NCBI GenBank assembly: GCA_024734495.1
Contig: JALMQS010000187.1
Coordinates: 12,729,952 to 12,793,951 of the forward strand
DNA: 64,000 nucleotides
Source of the DNA: Forficula auricularia
Taxonomy: Eukaryota > Arthropoda > Insecta > Dermaptera > Forficulidae
Reading direction: 5' to 3'
Shown: piece by piece, positions 37,085 to 47,517 of the stretch
Layout of the letters: each line of letters starts with the position of its first letter
Numbering within the stretch: the stretch's first letter is position 1
Made by a program: the position numbers and the translations under genes
Notes under the pieces: generated by a model
Told to the model about the DNA's origin: nothing
The model's database searches: none
Seen by the model: the letters and a program-made list of their open reading frames with translations, nothing else

Positions 37085-37660
37085 AGAGGCCAGGTTGATT
37101 TTTACTTTACCATACAGGTGTATGGTCAAGTATTGTAATCCTGCATGAAAAAAGTGTTTTTTTTCCTTCTTTTTTTTCGAAATAACTCAAAAACGGCTGA
37201 AACTATTTTGATTAAAAAAATTGAGCGAAACCATGGCATTTCGCTCTACAAAAAAGTTCTAATAAGTAAACATCGAAAAAATTATATTTTTCGAGATAAT
37301 AATTATTTTGTCAAAATGTCTGTTAGTCTGTACGTTACCAAATTTTGTGGACGAGCTAGCTCAAAAACTAGTGTGAATATCGAAACCAAATTTCACACTT
37401 AATTTTGGTCCATTGAGTATAAGAGCTGATTAGATTTTGGTGCATATCGACCCAAAATTAAGGGGAGGGGTTAAAAATTAAAAATCTTGGCCATTTGACC
37501 AAACTAAACCAAATTTTGTATACATAATCACTTGGCCCCCAGAATTCTAAAAATCCAAAAACTAACCCCCTCTTATACGAATATAAATAATTTTATTAAA
37601 TATAAGTGAGGGGCCAGGTTGTATGGTAAAGTTAAGTGGATGGCCACATCGGAACACGTC
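37085..37660 (+). repeat. ACGGCTGAAACTATTTTG repeat, copy 1
   Basis: Contains CCAGGTTGATTTTTACTTTA, CTCAAAAACGGCTGAAACTA and AGGGGCCAGGTTGTATGG. Related copies lie at 51600-52600 (plus), 52545-53080 (minus) and 54620-55400 (minus). The frames at 37145 and 51606 look alike only because they are copies of this repeat. Confidence 0.75.
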
Positions 37661-37672
37661 AGCTTATTTCTA

Positions 37673-38932
37673 GGATCGTTTGATATGTTGTGCGTATGTC
37701 AAATCTAAGTTTGCGACCTCGAAAGTGTGGGGGACAACTTTTGGTGGCCGAAAAACTTCGAAATTTTCGGACTTTTTTCAGGTTTTTCGTTTATAACTCG
37801 AAAACGATCCATATTTTGTAAATAACCGTCCTATAGTAAATTAAAGAAGACATAATTTTACGACGATTAAAAAAAGAACTGTAAAATTGGTAAAGTAGTT
37901 CGATTTTTAATAGGGATACAATTTTTGAATATCCCAAAAACTCGCATTTTTTCGATTTTCCATTTTGACCATAAAGAAGCACGTTTTCGACAAAGACCAC
38001 TCTATTTATTTTTAAACTAAATTAAATTTCCTACGATTTAAATAAAGTTTCATCTTAATTGGATAATGGTAACCCGTGCTGAAATGAGGAGGAAATTTTG
38101 ATTGACTGCAATTTTTTGCAAAAAAATCGCAGTTTTTCCTTCATAAAATGAAAACCACTCATCCTAGAAACTTGATTCCTATCTCATTCTCTAGGAAATT
38201 TTGTTGGCTTAAACGTTTATTTAGACCACTTATTTGTTAAATCTCTTAGATTTATAGATATCCAGCATTTTCCATGACGCTTTTGAGGATTCAGATTATA
38301 ACTTGTCATGGAAAATTCTAGATATCTATAAATCAAAGAGTTTTAACAAAAAAGTGGTAAAAGTAAACGTTTAAGCCAACAAAATTTCCTAGACAATGAA
38401 ATAGAAATCAAGTTTCCAAAATGAGTGGTTATCATTTTATGATGGAAAAACTGCGATTTTTTGCAAAAAATTGCATTTTTTCAAAACTTCACCCTCATTG
38501 CGGCACGGGTTACCATTATCCATTTAAGATGAAATTTTGTTTCAATTGAAGCAAATTTAATCTAGTTTAAAAATATATAGAGTGGTCTTTTTCGTAAACG
38601 TGCTCTTTGATTGTCAAAATGGGAAAAATCGAAAAAAGTGCAAGTTTTTTGGATATTCAAAAGTGATCAATGGAGCTGTTTTTTGGATCCCCATTAAAAT
38701 TCGAACTACTAGACTAATTTTGTATTTCTTTTTTTTAATCGACGTGAAATTTTGTTCTCTTTAATTTACTAAAGGATGGTTATTTACAAAATATGAACTG
38801 TTTTCGAGTTATAAGCAAAAAACTAGCAAAAATTGCGAAAATATCGAGGTTTTTCGGCCACCAAAAGTTGTCCCCCACACATTCGAGGTCGCAAACTTAG
38901 ATTTGGCATACTCACACCATACCAAACGACAA
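37673..38932. repeat. Giant palindrome 1, arms about 605-630 bp, loop 26 bp
   Basis: Arms 37673-38278 and 38305-38932 are inverse, from CAAATCTAAGTTTGCGACCT on the outside to ATCCAGCATTTTCCATGAC at the centre. The centre is flanked by ATGAC/GTCAT. No ORF of note. The arms differ by small substitutions and indels. Confidence 0.88.
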
Positions 38933-38949
38933 TAAAAAAATCTTAGGGG

Positions 38950-39240
38950 GTGTTAAAATTAAAATTAAAATTAAAAAACCCAATTAATAAATAAAAGATA
39001 ATTGAAAAAAATGTAAACAAAATTTTTAATTGAGATTTTCATCTATCAGTAATTACTTTAATTTAGAAAGGATCAATTAATATGAATTTTGATGAGGTCC
39101 AGACCTAGCCAGATCGCTTTCTCATCCTCAAAACTTGTTAATATAGTTGGTTTCATCAAAATTGGTAGAATCGTTTTCAAATTAAAAAAAAATACAAATA
39201 TAGGTATAAGCAATTTTTGCTAGTTTAATCAGAGTAGATA
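38950..39240 (+). repeat. ACCGAGCG-family tail
   Basis: The 3' part only: GAGATTTTCATCTATCAGTA, GGTCCAGACCTAGCCAGATC and TTTTTGCTAGTTTAATCAGA. Confidence 0.75.
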
Positions 39241-39600
39241 TATTTTTTATTGGAGGGGGTAAGTATACTTTATGTTTTAAAGCATTAGATCTTTTTCGAG
39301 TTTTAAATCTAAAGTTGGGTTATAGGGTAGTAAGTATGCTCCGAGATAAGCGGAAAGAAATCATTTGTTGCTAAGTTCATTTCTAAGAATATTTAATGGC
39401 TTCTCGTGAAGACTACTTGTGAATGGAATGCATTGAATTTGCACATTAATTGAGATTAGTTCGTTTCTTCTCATTCTCTTTTTTAACGTTAACATCTTTA
39501 TGATTCAAATGAGATAATAATGTTGGACTGTTATTTTTTATTTTTTTATTTTTATGCTTTAGAGAAAAAGAAAGTATGTAGATTGTTGTTAAGAAATCAA
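39241..39600. other. Non-coding stretch
   Basis: AT-rich, no partner sequence recognised. Confidence 0.35.
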
Positions 39601-39840
39601 TGCACGACATCTCGTTAATAATAAATGAAATGTTTAATATAATTAATTGTTAAAATAATTTTAGAAACGGCTAATAGATGGCAATTAAAAATGTCATTTA
39701 AAAACAGTCAAATTGTGTTTTTAGTTCAGATTTTTTGCGCGCCATCTCGTTAATAATAAATGAAATGTTTAATATAATTAATTGTTAAAATAATTTTATA
39801 AACTGCTAATAGATGGCAATTAAAAATTTCAATTAAAAAA
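39600..39840 (+). repeat. Tandem pair, about 120-bp unit
   Basis: CATCTCGTTAATAATAAATG to ATAGATGGCAATTAAAAAT occurs twice (about 39607 and 39729). It is a diverged relative of the module at 40860-40985. Confidence 0.75.
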
Positions 39841-39862
39841 CTAATATTTATTTTTTGATTAT

Positions 39863-40334
39863 AGTCCAGTCAAATTGTGTTTTTTAGTTCTTATTTTTTA
39901 CATATATGTGTTTTTTGGAGCGCTGAATCAAGATATGTAATCTCCCAGCAAAATTTCGTGACGCAACATTGTAGAAAATGCAAAAAATAGGTGAAAATTT
40001 CCATTTCTCAAAATGGGAAAATATCGAAAAAAATGCGAGTTTTTGGGTGATCCGTGGGGGCTGCCGAGGTCGAAAACTTAGATAATCCCCTTGAGCCCGA
40101 ACGGTTTGTCGGAGAAAAAACGAAATAATAAAATTTGTAGGAAATTTTATGAACTTTCATTTTGAATAGGAAAGTTATTTCACCTTTTTTTGCATTTTCC
40201 ACAATGTTGCGTCACAAAATTTTGATGGGAGACCTCAGATTTGGATTCAGCTCCCCAAAAATATATATATGCAAAAAATCTGAACTACCCCAAAACTTTC
40301 CTCATAGGGGGCCATTTTAGCATAATTTGACTAT
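39863..40334. mobile_element. CAGTCAAATTGTG MITE, short form
   Basis: Left AGTCCAGTCAAATTGTG and right CATAATTTGACTATC are inverse ends. The inside contains inverse copies of GTGACGCAACATTGTAGAA. The same family forms 43383-44587. Confidence 0.65.
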
Positions 40335-40395
40335 CAATATATAAAAAAATATTAAAGATATTAATTTGCCGATGGTAATAGATTCAAATTTACAA

Positions 40396-42049
40396 GAAAA
40401 TATCAAAAAAGTGCGAGTTTTTGCGATTTGCCGAAACAGAGAAAAAATAGGCCAATTTTCAACTAGCTCTTGAGACCGAACGGTTAGACGGAGAAAAAAC
40501 CTAAATAATGAAATTAGTGGGAAATTTTATGAAATCTAATTTTGAATAGGAAGGTTATTTACGAAAAGTTGATAGTTTTCGAGTTATAAGGGAAAAAACA
40601 CCAAAAAATGGAAATTTTCATCTTTTTTTGCATTTTCTACAATGATGCGTAACGAAATTTGCTGACAATGCGTGGTGCGGGCGCGTGGCGAGCCCAAGCC
40701 TCCACTAACACCACCACCACTAGCACCACAACAGAAACAAACCAAGCTCTTCTATTTGGCCAATTGACAGTCTATCGGCTCTCTTCCTAGATATTAGAAA
40801 GAGGTGATGTATAAGTAGTTGAAACGAAATAAGTACAAGTATAGCTCAGTTCATATAGTATTACAATAAGTCACCATTAGCCAATGCCATCTAGTTGAAA
40901 ATAAATGAAATATTTAAGAATTAATTAGTATTTAATTGTTAAAATAGTTTTAGATATTATTAATAGATGGTAATTAATTTTTATTTTTTTATTATCTAGC
41001 ATCATACATGCTAATTAATCATTTCAAATCATTAATTAACAATTCAATTTACAATTATTAAAATTTAACAATATTTTTTCACAAGAAATCATAAGTTGGT
41101 GTAATCTATTAAATCCGATGGAATGGAATATTTTTAATTATATGTCAGAGGGGTTGTTTTTCACCCCCTCGGGAATCGAACCCGAGTGCCAGTAACAGCA
41201 ATCCGGGCCACCTGGCTCACCTGCAGGATGCGAACCTCTCTGACATATGTACACGCGGTTCGATTCCCGAGGGGGTGAAAAACAACCCCTCTGACATATA
41301 ATTAAAAATATTCCATTCCATCGGATTTAATAGATGACACCAACTTATGATTTCTTGTGAAAAAATATTGTTAAATTTTAATAATTGTAAATTGAATTGT
41401 TAATTAATGATTTGAAATGATTAATTAGCATGTATGATGCTAGATAATAAAAAAATAAAATTAATTACCATCTATTAATAATATCTAAAACTATTTTAAC
41501 AATTAAATACTAATTAATTCTTAAATATTTCATTTATTTTCAACTAGATGGCATTGGCTAATGGTGACTTATTGTAATACTATATGAACTGAGCTATACT
41601 TGTACTTATTTCGTTTCAACTACTTATACATCACCTCTTTTCTAATATCTAGGAAGAGAGGCCGATAGACTGTCAATTGGCCAAATAGAAGAGCTTGGTT
41701 TGTTTCTGTTGTGGTGCTAGTGGTGGTGGTGTTAGTGGAGGCTTGGGCTCGCCACGCGCCCGCACCCACGCATTGTCAGCAAATTTCGTTACGCATCATT
41801 GTAGAAAAATGCAAAAAATGATGAAAATTTCCATTTTTTGGTGTTTTTTCGCTTATAACTCGAAAACTATCAACTTTTCGTAAATAACATTCCTATTCAA
41901 AATTAGATTTCATAAAATTTCCCACTAATTTCATATTTAGGTTTTTTCTCCGTCTAACCGTTCGGTCTCAAGAGCTAGTTGAAAATTGGCCTATTTTTTT
42001 CTCTGTTTCGGCAAATCGCAAAAATCTCGCACTTTTTTTGATATTTTCA
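40396..42049. repeat. Giant palindrome 2, arms about 790 bp, loop 74 bp
   Basis: Arms 40396-41182 and 41257-42049 match as inverse copies almost throughout, from GATATTTTC outside to CCCCCTCGGGAATCGAACC at the loop. Each arm carries a moderate-GC block (CGTGGCGAGCCCAAGCCTCC, ACTAACACCACC) and the module CATCATACATGCTAATTAAT. High arm identity suggests recent formation or ongoing arm-to-arm conversion. Confidence 0.9.
41171..41245 (-). ncRNA. tRNA-like pol III head at the palindrome centre
   Basis: On the minus strand GGTTCGCATCCTGCAGG leads to GTGAGCCAGGTGGCCCGG (A-box-like, 41220-41203) and to CTCGGGTTCGATTCCCGAG (T-stem and B box, 41185-41167), a spacing normal for a tRNA-derived promoter. 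The acceptor stem and anticodon arm do not form a proper tRNA. It is most likely a tRNA-derived SINE head. Confidence 0.45.
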
Positions 42050-42058
42050 ATTTCGACC

Positions 42059-42690
42059 ATGAAGGAGCAGGTTTTCTACAAAGATCATTCTATACATTTT
42101 TAAACTAGATTAAATTTTCTACAATTTAAACAAAGTTTCATCTTAATTGAATAAATGCGTGGCGTAATGAGGTTGAAGTTTTGAAAAGCTACAATTTTTT
42201 GCAAAAAATTGCGGTTTTTCCTTTTTAAAATGCAAACCACTCATCCTAGAAACTTGATTCCTATCTCATTCTCTAGAAAATTTTGTTGACTTGAACGTTT
42301 ACTTGTACCAGTTTTTTGATAAACCTCTTAGATTTATAGATATCCAGCATTTTCCATGACAGGATATGATCCTAATTCTCAAAAGTGTCATGGAAAATGC
42401 TGGATATCTATAAATCTAAGAGTTTTATCAAAAAACTGGTACAAGTAAACAAGTCAACAAAATTTCCTAGAGAATGAGATAGGAATCAAGTTTCTAGGAT
42501 GAGTGGTTTATACAAAAAATTGCAGTTTTTCAAAATTTCAACCTCATTGCGGCACGGCTTGCCATTTATCCAATTAAGATGAACCTTTGTTTGAATTGTA
42601 GCAAATTTAATCTAGTTTAGGAATGTAATAATGTGGTCTTTGTCGAAAACGTGCTCTTGTATGGTCAAAATGGGAAAAATCGAAATGTAG
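42059..42690. repeat. Giant palindrome 3, arms about 300 bp
   Basis: Arms 42059-42360 and 42387-42690 are inverse with a 26-bp loop. The sequence is the inner part of palindrome 1 (CATCTTAATTGA, ATCCAGCATTTTCCATGAC). It abuts palindrome 2 directly. One more single arm lies at about 43905-44240. Confidence 0.85.
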
Positions 42691-42779
42691 AAATATATTC
42701 ATATTAAATATAATTTCTTAACTATAAATATATTGTTTTTTCCAGTGTAGAAAAAGTAATATAGTTTGTGATGAAAAGA

Positions 42780-43090
42780 CCGCGAGAGGGTTCATTATCC
42801 AGTGAGGAAAGGGTCACGGGAGAAATGTTTTTTTTCTTCTCTCCTGAAGAGAAAGAAGAAGAAGAGTTCGGAGGAGAGAGAGAGAGAGAGGCTGAGGTGA
42901 GCAGGAGGAACAACAGAGACAGAGACAGAAAGAGAGAAAGAGAGGAGTGGCCGAGGACGCTGACAATGCGTGGGTGCGGGCGCGTGGCGAGCACAAGCCT
43001 CCACTAACACCACTAGAACCACAACACCAACAAACCAAGCTCTTCTTTTGGCCAATTGACACTCTCTCGGCCTCTCTTCCTAGATATTAG
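42780..43090 (+). repeat. GA-rich tract and third copy of the palindrome 2 block
   Basis: 42785-42950 is GA-rich (GAGAGAGAG runs). 42958-43090 repeats the CTGACAATGCGTG..CGGGCGCGTGGCGAGC block of palindrome 2. Frames on either strand here come from composition. Confidence 0.7.
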
Positions 43091-43380
43091 AAAAGAGGTG
43101 AAACAAGTACGAGTATAGCTCAGTTCTTATATTATTATACAATAAGTCACCATTTGCCAATGCCAAATGCCATCAAGTTAAAAATAAATGAAATATTTAA
43201 GAATTAATAAGTATTTAATTGTTAAAATAGTTTTAGATATTATTAATAGATGGCAATTAATTTTATTTTTTTATTATTCATCTAGCATTCATCATACATG
43301 CTAATTAATAATTTCAAATCATTAATTAACAATTCAATTTGCAATTATTAAAATTTAACGATATTTTTTCATATATAGAT
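43090..43380 (+). repeat. CATACATGCTAATTAAT module, unoccupied copy
   Basis: It matches 40820-41090 and 44590-44811, keeps the intact TA site where Tigger sits at 44812, and so provides the empty site. Confidence 0.8.
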
Positions 43381-43382
43381 AG

Positions 43383-44587
43383 TACAGTCAAATTGTGCTA
43401 AAATGGGCCCCTATGAAGAAAGTTTTGGGGTAGTTCTGATTTTTGTCATATTTGTGCCCATAATTATGAAAGTGGACTAAGTCAAAAAATTAAAATATTA
43501 ATTTTTTTCATATTTTATGTTCTATCCATTTAAAAAGTAGAGTAATAAGATGTCGGTTTTGAAAAATCGCATAAAATTGAACAGTTAAGTGGATTTCTCG
43601 TTGTCTACTGTTGTTTAATTTATAAAACTTTAAATATCTCGAAACTAACCATCAATGACTTAGACCACTTTCATAATTATGGTCACATAGATGTTTTGTG
43701 GGGCCTTGAATCCATATCTAAGGTCTCCCATCAAAATTTCATGACGTAACATTATAGAAAATGCAAAAAAATGTGAACATTTCCATTTTTTGGCGGTTTT
43801 TTGCTTATAACTCAAAAACTATCGACTTTTCATAAATAACTTTCCTATTCAAAATGAAAGTTTATAAAATTTCCTACAAGTATCATTATTTAGGTTTTTA
43901 TAGGAAAATCCTGGATCTCTATAAATCTAAGAGTTTTAAGAAAATAGTAGTATAAATAAACGTTCAAGGCAACAAAATTTCCTAGAGAATGAGACAAGAA
44001 TCAAGTTTCTAGGATGAGTGGTTTTCATTTTATGAAGGATAAATTGCGATTTTTTGCAAAAAATTTAAGTTTTTCAAAACTTCAACCTCATTGCGGCACG
44101 GATTACTATTGATCCAATTAAGATGAAACTTTGTTTGAATTGTAGCAAATTTAATCTAGTTTAAAAATGTATAGATTGGTCTTTGTCTAAAACTTGTCCC
44201 TTAATGGTCAAAATGGGAAAAAATCGAAAAAAGTGCGAGTTTTTGGGTGATCCGGGGGGCTGCCAAGATCGAAAACTTGGATTTATGCGCTTGAGCCCGA
44301 CCGGTTGGTTGTAGAAAAAACCTAAATAATGAAATTTGTAGGAAATTTTATGAACTTTCATTTTGAATAAGAATGCTATTTACGAAAAGTTGAAAGTTTT
44401 TGAGTTATAAGCGAAAAACTGCCAAAAAATGGAAATTTTCACCTTTTTTTGCATTTTCTACAATGTTGCGTCACGAAATTTTGGTGGGAGACTTCAGATT
44501 TGGATTTAGCGCTCCAAAAAACATATTTATGTAAAAAATCAGAACTACCCTAAACTTTCCTGATAAAAACACCATTTGACTGGACTA
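43383..44587. mobile_element. CAGTCAAATTGTG element, long form
   Basis: Left AGTACAGTCAAATTGTG with GGGGTAGTTCTGATTTTT, right its inverse (AAAATCAGAACTACCC, TTTGACTGGACT). The inside carries single-arm pieces of palindromes 1 and 2. Confidence 0.7.
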
Positions 44588-44589
44588 CT

Positions 44590-44811
44590 CGACCTCTCTT
44601 CCTATATATTAGAAAAGAGGTGAAACAAGTACAAGTATAGCTCAGTTCATATAGTATTAGAATAAGTCACCATTAGCCAATGCCATCTAGTTAAAAATAA
44701 ATGAAATATTTAAGAATTAATTAGTATTTAATTGTTAAAATAGTTTTAGATATTATTAATAGATGGTAATTAATTTTTATTTTTTTATTATTCATCTAGC
44801 ATCATACATGC
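44590..44811 (+). repeat. CATACATGCTAATTAAT module, split by Tigger
   Basis: The left part lies here and the right part at 46872-46930 (ATTAATAATTTCAAATCATT). Joined across one TA, the two halves equal the unoccupied copies. Confidence 0.85.
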
Positions 44812-44813
44812 TA

Positions 44814-46869
44814 CAGTGGAATCCGTTTATTATGACTCCGCCTATATTGACCAACCGGTTATTATGACGTAATTACACTACGAAGTTTGGTTTTCATATA
44901 AAATTCTTTATAAAAAAGTCGGATATAATGACTTCGCTTACAGTGACATGTCGCTTATTATGACCCATTTTTGATAAATTATGTCCGGTTATAATGTCCG
45001 ACATGATTCTTTACACCTTCGGTAATGTTCGTTGATTCCCGACGATGTTCGGCACGTGGCTCGTTTTCGTTTTGAATCTCAGTGGTTAATTGACACTTGA
45101 AGTTCACGCATTGTTTTTCGTTTGTCGTTTGTGTTTTTCATTGTACTGTGAAAAAAATGTCATCTCAACGCCGTAAAGCATTTACGATGGAGGAGAAAGG
45201 TGCAATAATATGCAGATTAGAAAATGGAGAATCAAACTCATCTCTGGCAAAAGAATTTGGCGTGGGTCATTCGACAATCTCAATGATTTTCAAAAACAAG
45301 AACCGCATTAAGCAATCGTTCAATTCAAATGTTTTGACTCCGAAGAGGCTTCGAAAATCGAGGCAAGAAAATGTTGATCAAGCATTAATTCAGTGGTTTA
45401 AAATCATGAGAAACAAAGGAATACCTGTCAGCGGCCCTATGCTACAGGAAAAGGCAAATGTTTTTGCTGCGCGTTTTGGTATTCTCGACTTCAATTGTTC
45501 TGCAAGCTGGATCAGTCGTTTTAAAGTTCGACATAACATTGTGGCGGGAAAAATTGTCGGTGAATCTTCGTCTGTTGATCAAAATTCAACAACAAACTGG
45601 TTGACATCTGTGTGGCCGAATCTACGAAGACAATTTTCTGATGATGAGATATTTAATGCTGATGAAACTGGACTGTTTTACAAATTAATGCCGGACAAAA
45701 CTTTAAAATTTAAAGGTGAGAATTGTAGTGGAGGCAAGTTGTCGAAAGATAGAATAACTGTCATAGTAGCAGCTAATATGAGTGGCACAGAGAAAAAGAA
45801 ATTGCTCATTATTGGAAAGTCACAAAAACCAAGATGTTTTAGAAGTGTCAAATCATTACCTGTCGATTATGTTAACAATCGTAGAGCTTGGATGACGTCA
45901 GAACTTTTTGAAAAATGGCTTCGAGATTGGGATCGTGATTTGGTGAAGAAGAAGAAAAAGATTTTATTGCTGGTTGATAATTGCCCGGCGCATCCAAATG
46001 TTACTGATTTAAAGTCTATAACACTTGCTTTCCTTCCACCGAATACAACATCAGTACTACAGCCGATGGATCAGGGAATAATACGATCACTCAAAACGAA
46101 TTTTAGAAAGAACCTTGTACTCAAAATGATTAATTGTCTTGATGCTAATGAAAACAACTCTTCTACAAAAATAACGGTGCTAGATGCAATTCTGATGGTT
46201 AATGATGCCTGGAATAAAATGTCACAAAGTACCATTCACAACTGTTTCAAACATGCAGGATTCATTGAAAACCACGACGGTTTACCTATTCAAATATCAG
46301 AACATGAATTTGATGAAGAAGATGACTTCCCTTTATCTTTGTGGTCACGAAACCTAAATTCAGATTCTTTAGCAGCACCGGAAATGTGGGAAGATTATGT
46401 TGACATCGATAGCGCTCTCCTCACATCCGAAGAACCTACCGATGAAACTATCGTACAGAACATTAATGCTAAGGAACAGCTCGAAAGTGATGGGGAAGAG
46501 GAAGTCGAGGAAGAACCATTACCTACCGCAGAAGAGGCATTAGAGGCTGCAGAATTATTATCACGATTTGTTCATAGCAATATTGAAAATGATAATTTGA
46601 CCATGGCGATGTCTTCTATACACAATAGTATTAGAGACTGTTTTTACAATAAAATGAAAAAACAAAAGCAGACAAAAATTACAGATTACTTACATTAAAA
46701 AATGAAAAATATTTAATATCTATGTATACTATGTTTCTCTATTAAAATACTTAAGAACATATTTACATAAAAAAAGTTTGTTTTTTTTCACAAAACGCTT
46801 TGTATGACGTCCGCTTATTATGACGTGTTTGTCAATTCCTTTCGATGTCATTATAAACGGATTCTACTG
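44814..46869 (+). mobile_element. Complete Tigger/pogo DNA transposon, 2056 bp
   Basis: Ends CAGTGGAATCCGTTTATTAT and its inverse (TAAACGGATTCTACTG) are flanked by TA on both sides (44812-44813, 46870-46871), the target duplication of this superfamily. Subterminal sequence repeats TTATTATGAC words. Copies of the target without the insert lie at 43300 and 41023. It carries one intact transposase gene. Confidence 0.93.
45157..46698 (+). CDS. Tigger-type transposase, 513 aa, apparently intact
   Basis: The enzyme cuts and pastes the element by binding its ends and acting through a DDE/D active site. The frame extends upstream only through non-ATG codons, so the ATG at 45157 (MSSQRRKAFTMEEKG) is the likely start. 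Residues about 8-55 form a psq/CENP-B-type helix-turn-helix (LAKEFGVGHSTISMIF). About 80-135 form a second CENP-B-like DNA-binding part (ASWISRFKVRHNIV). The DDE_1 core follows: D169 in NADETGLF, D274 in LLVDNCPAH, D305 in QPMDQGIIRSL, giving DD30D. An acidic stretch (EEEVEEEPLPTAEEALEAAE) precedes the C-terminus, QTKITDYLH, which resembles a PCNA-binding PIP box. No stop or frameshift, full usual length; expression is unknown. Confidence 0.93.
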   Translation: MSSQRRKAFTMEEKGAIICRLENGESNSSLAKEFGVGHSTISMIFKNKNRIKQSFNSNVLTPKRLRKSRQENVDQALIQWFKIMRNKGIPVSGPMLQEKANVFAARFGILDFNCSASWISRFKVRHNIVAGKIVGESSSVDQNSTTNWLTSVWPNLRRQFSDDEIFNADETGLFYKLMPDKTLKFKGENCSGGKLSKDRITVIVAANMSGTEKKKLLIIGKSQKPRCFRSVKSLPVDYVNNRRAWMTSELFEKWLRDWDRDLVKKKKKILLLVDNCPAHPNVTDLKSITLAFLPPNTTSVLQPMDQGIIRSLKTNFRKNLVLKMINCLDANENNSSTKITVLDAILMVNDAWNKMSQSTIHNCFKHAGFIENHDGLPIQISEHEFDEEDDFPLSLWSRNLNSDSLAAPEMWEDYVDIDSALLTSEEPTDETIVQNINAKEQLESDGEEEVEEEPLPTAEEALEAAELLSRFVHSNIENDNLTMAMSSIHNSIRDCFYNKMKKQKQTKITDYLH

Positions 46870-47164
46870 TAATTAATAATTTCAAATCATTAATTAACAA
46901 TTTAATTTACAATTATTAAAAACAATTTCATATATAAATTATACAGATATACAAATTTACCATATTATAATGAAGAGATTCAAAATTCGAAGGGCAATAA
47001 AATTACTTTTCCTATGAGAGATTGGTGAAAAACAACCCTTCTGACATAAGTTTCACGTGAGATTTATTCTGTCAGTAGATACTTATAGTTTATTGAATTT
47101 GCCAGCGCTATAACGTTAGATATTTGCGTTATAGGTTGGTGCAATTAGTTCTTATAAATTGATG

Positions 47165-47420
47165 CTGGAGACAATAAAAGAGTGTGTCTTCTGCTGGAAT
47201 TATAAATTTTTAATTTAATTTAATACATTAATTCTTGTGAATCCATTGTAATTACAATAGACTGATGAAGAGGGCAAAGGTCTCGAAACTATAATCTCGT
47301 TATAAATAAATTAAAAATTTATAATTCCAGCAAGAAGACACACTCTTTTATTGTCTCTTTCAATTTATAAAAATTCTGCTACTCTCGGCAAAAAACTTTC
47401 AATTGAATTTAATCAGATCT
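47165..47420 (+). mobile_element. Penelope-type tail inside an inverted repeat
   Basis: GAGACAATAAAAGAGTGTGT, CTTCTGCTGGAATTATAAAT at 47168-47215 is inverted at 47307-47360, enclosing a hammerhead-like core. The following CTGCTACTCTCGGCAAAA also ends the GIY-YIG element at 54270. Confidence 0.65.
47257..47305 (+). ncRNA. Hammerhead-ribozyme-like motif
   Basis: CTGATGA (47262-47268), a short GAG/CTC hairpin, GAAAC (47285-47289), then TATAATC in place of TATAGTC. ATAGA and TCGTTAT allow the same bulged stem I as at 33706. Stem II is weaker here. Confidence 0.4.
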
Positions 47421-47517
47421 AGAATTTTCTATTTTATTTTTTAATATAGGTATATAAGGCTTAATTTTGTTAACTAATTAAAATATGAACGAGAATTAAT
47501 ATTGTTTCAATGATATT

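Noticed and set aside
37145..37402. Similar small proteins at 37145 and 51606
   Set aside because: Their likeness comes from an interspersed repeat; the frames end differently and an inverted copy at 54.7 kb is broken.
41167..41245. A functional tRNA gene
   Set aside because: Only the T-arm and a loose A box are present; acceptor and anticodon stems do not form.
42722..43062. Four overlapping frames on both strands
   Set aside because: GA-rich tract plus a palindrome block; no motif and mutually exclusive frames.
45097..45156. Twenty extra residues before the Tigger transposase
   Set aside because: The frame there starts with TTG; the ATG at 45157 fits the family start.
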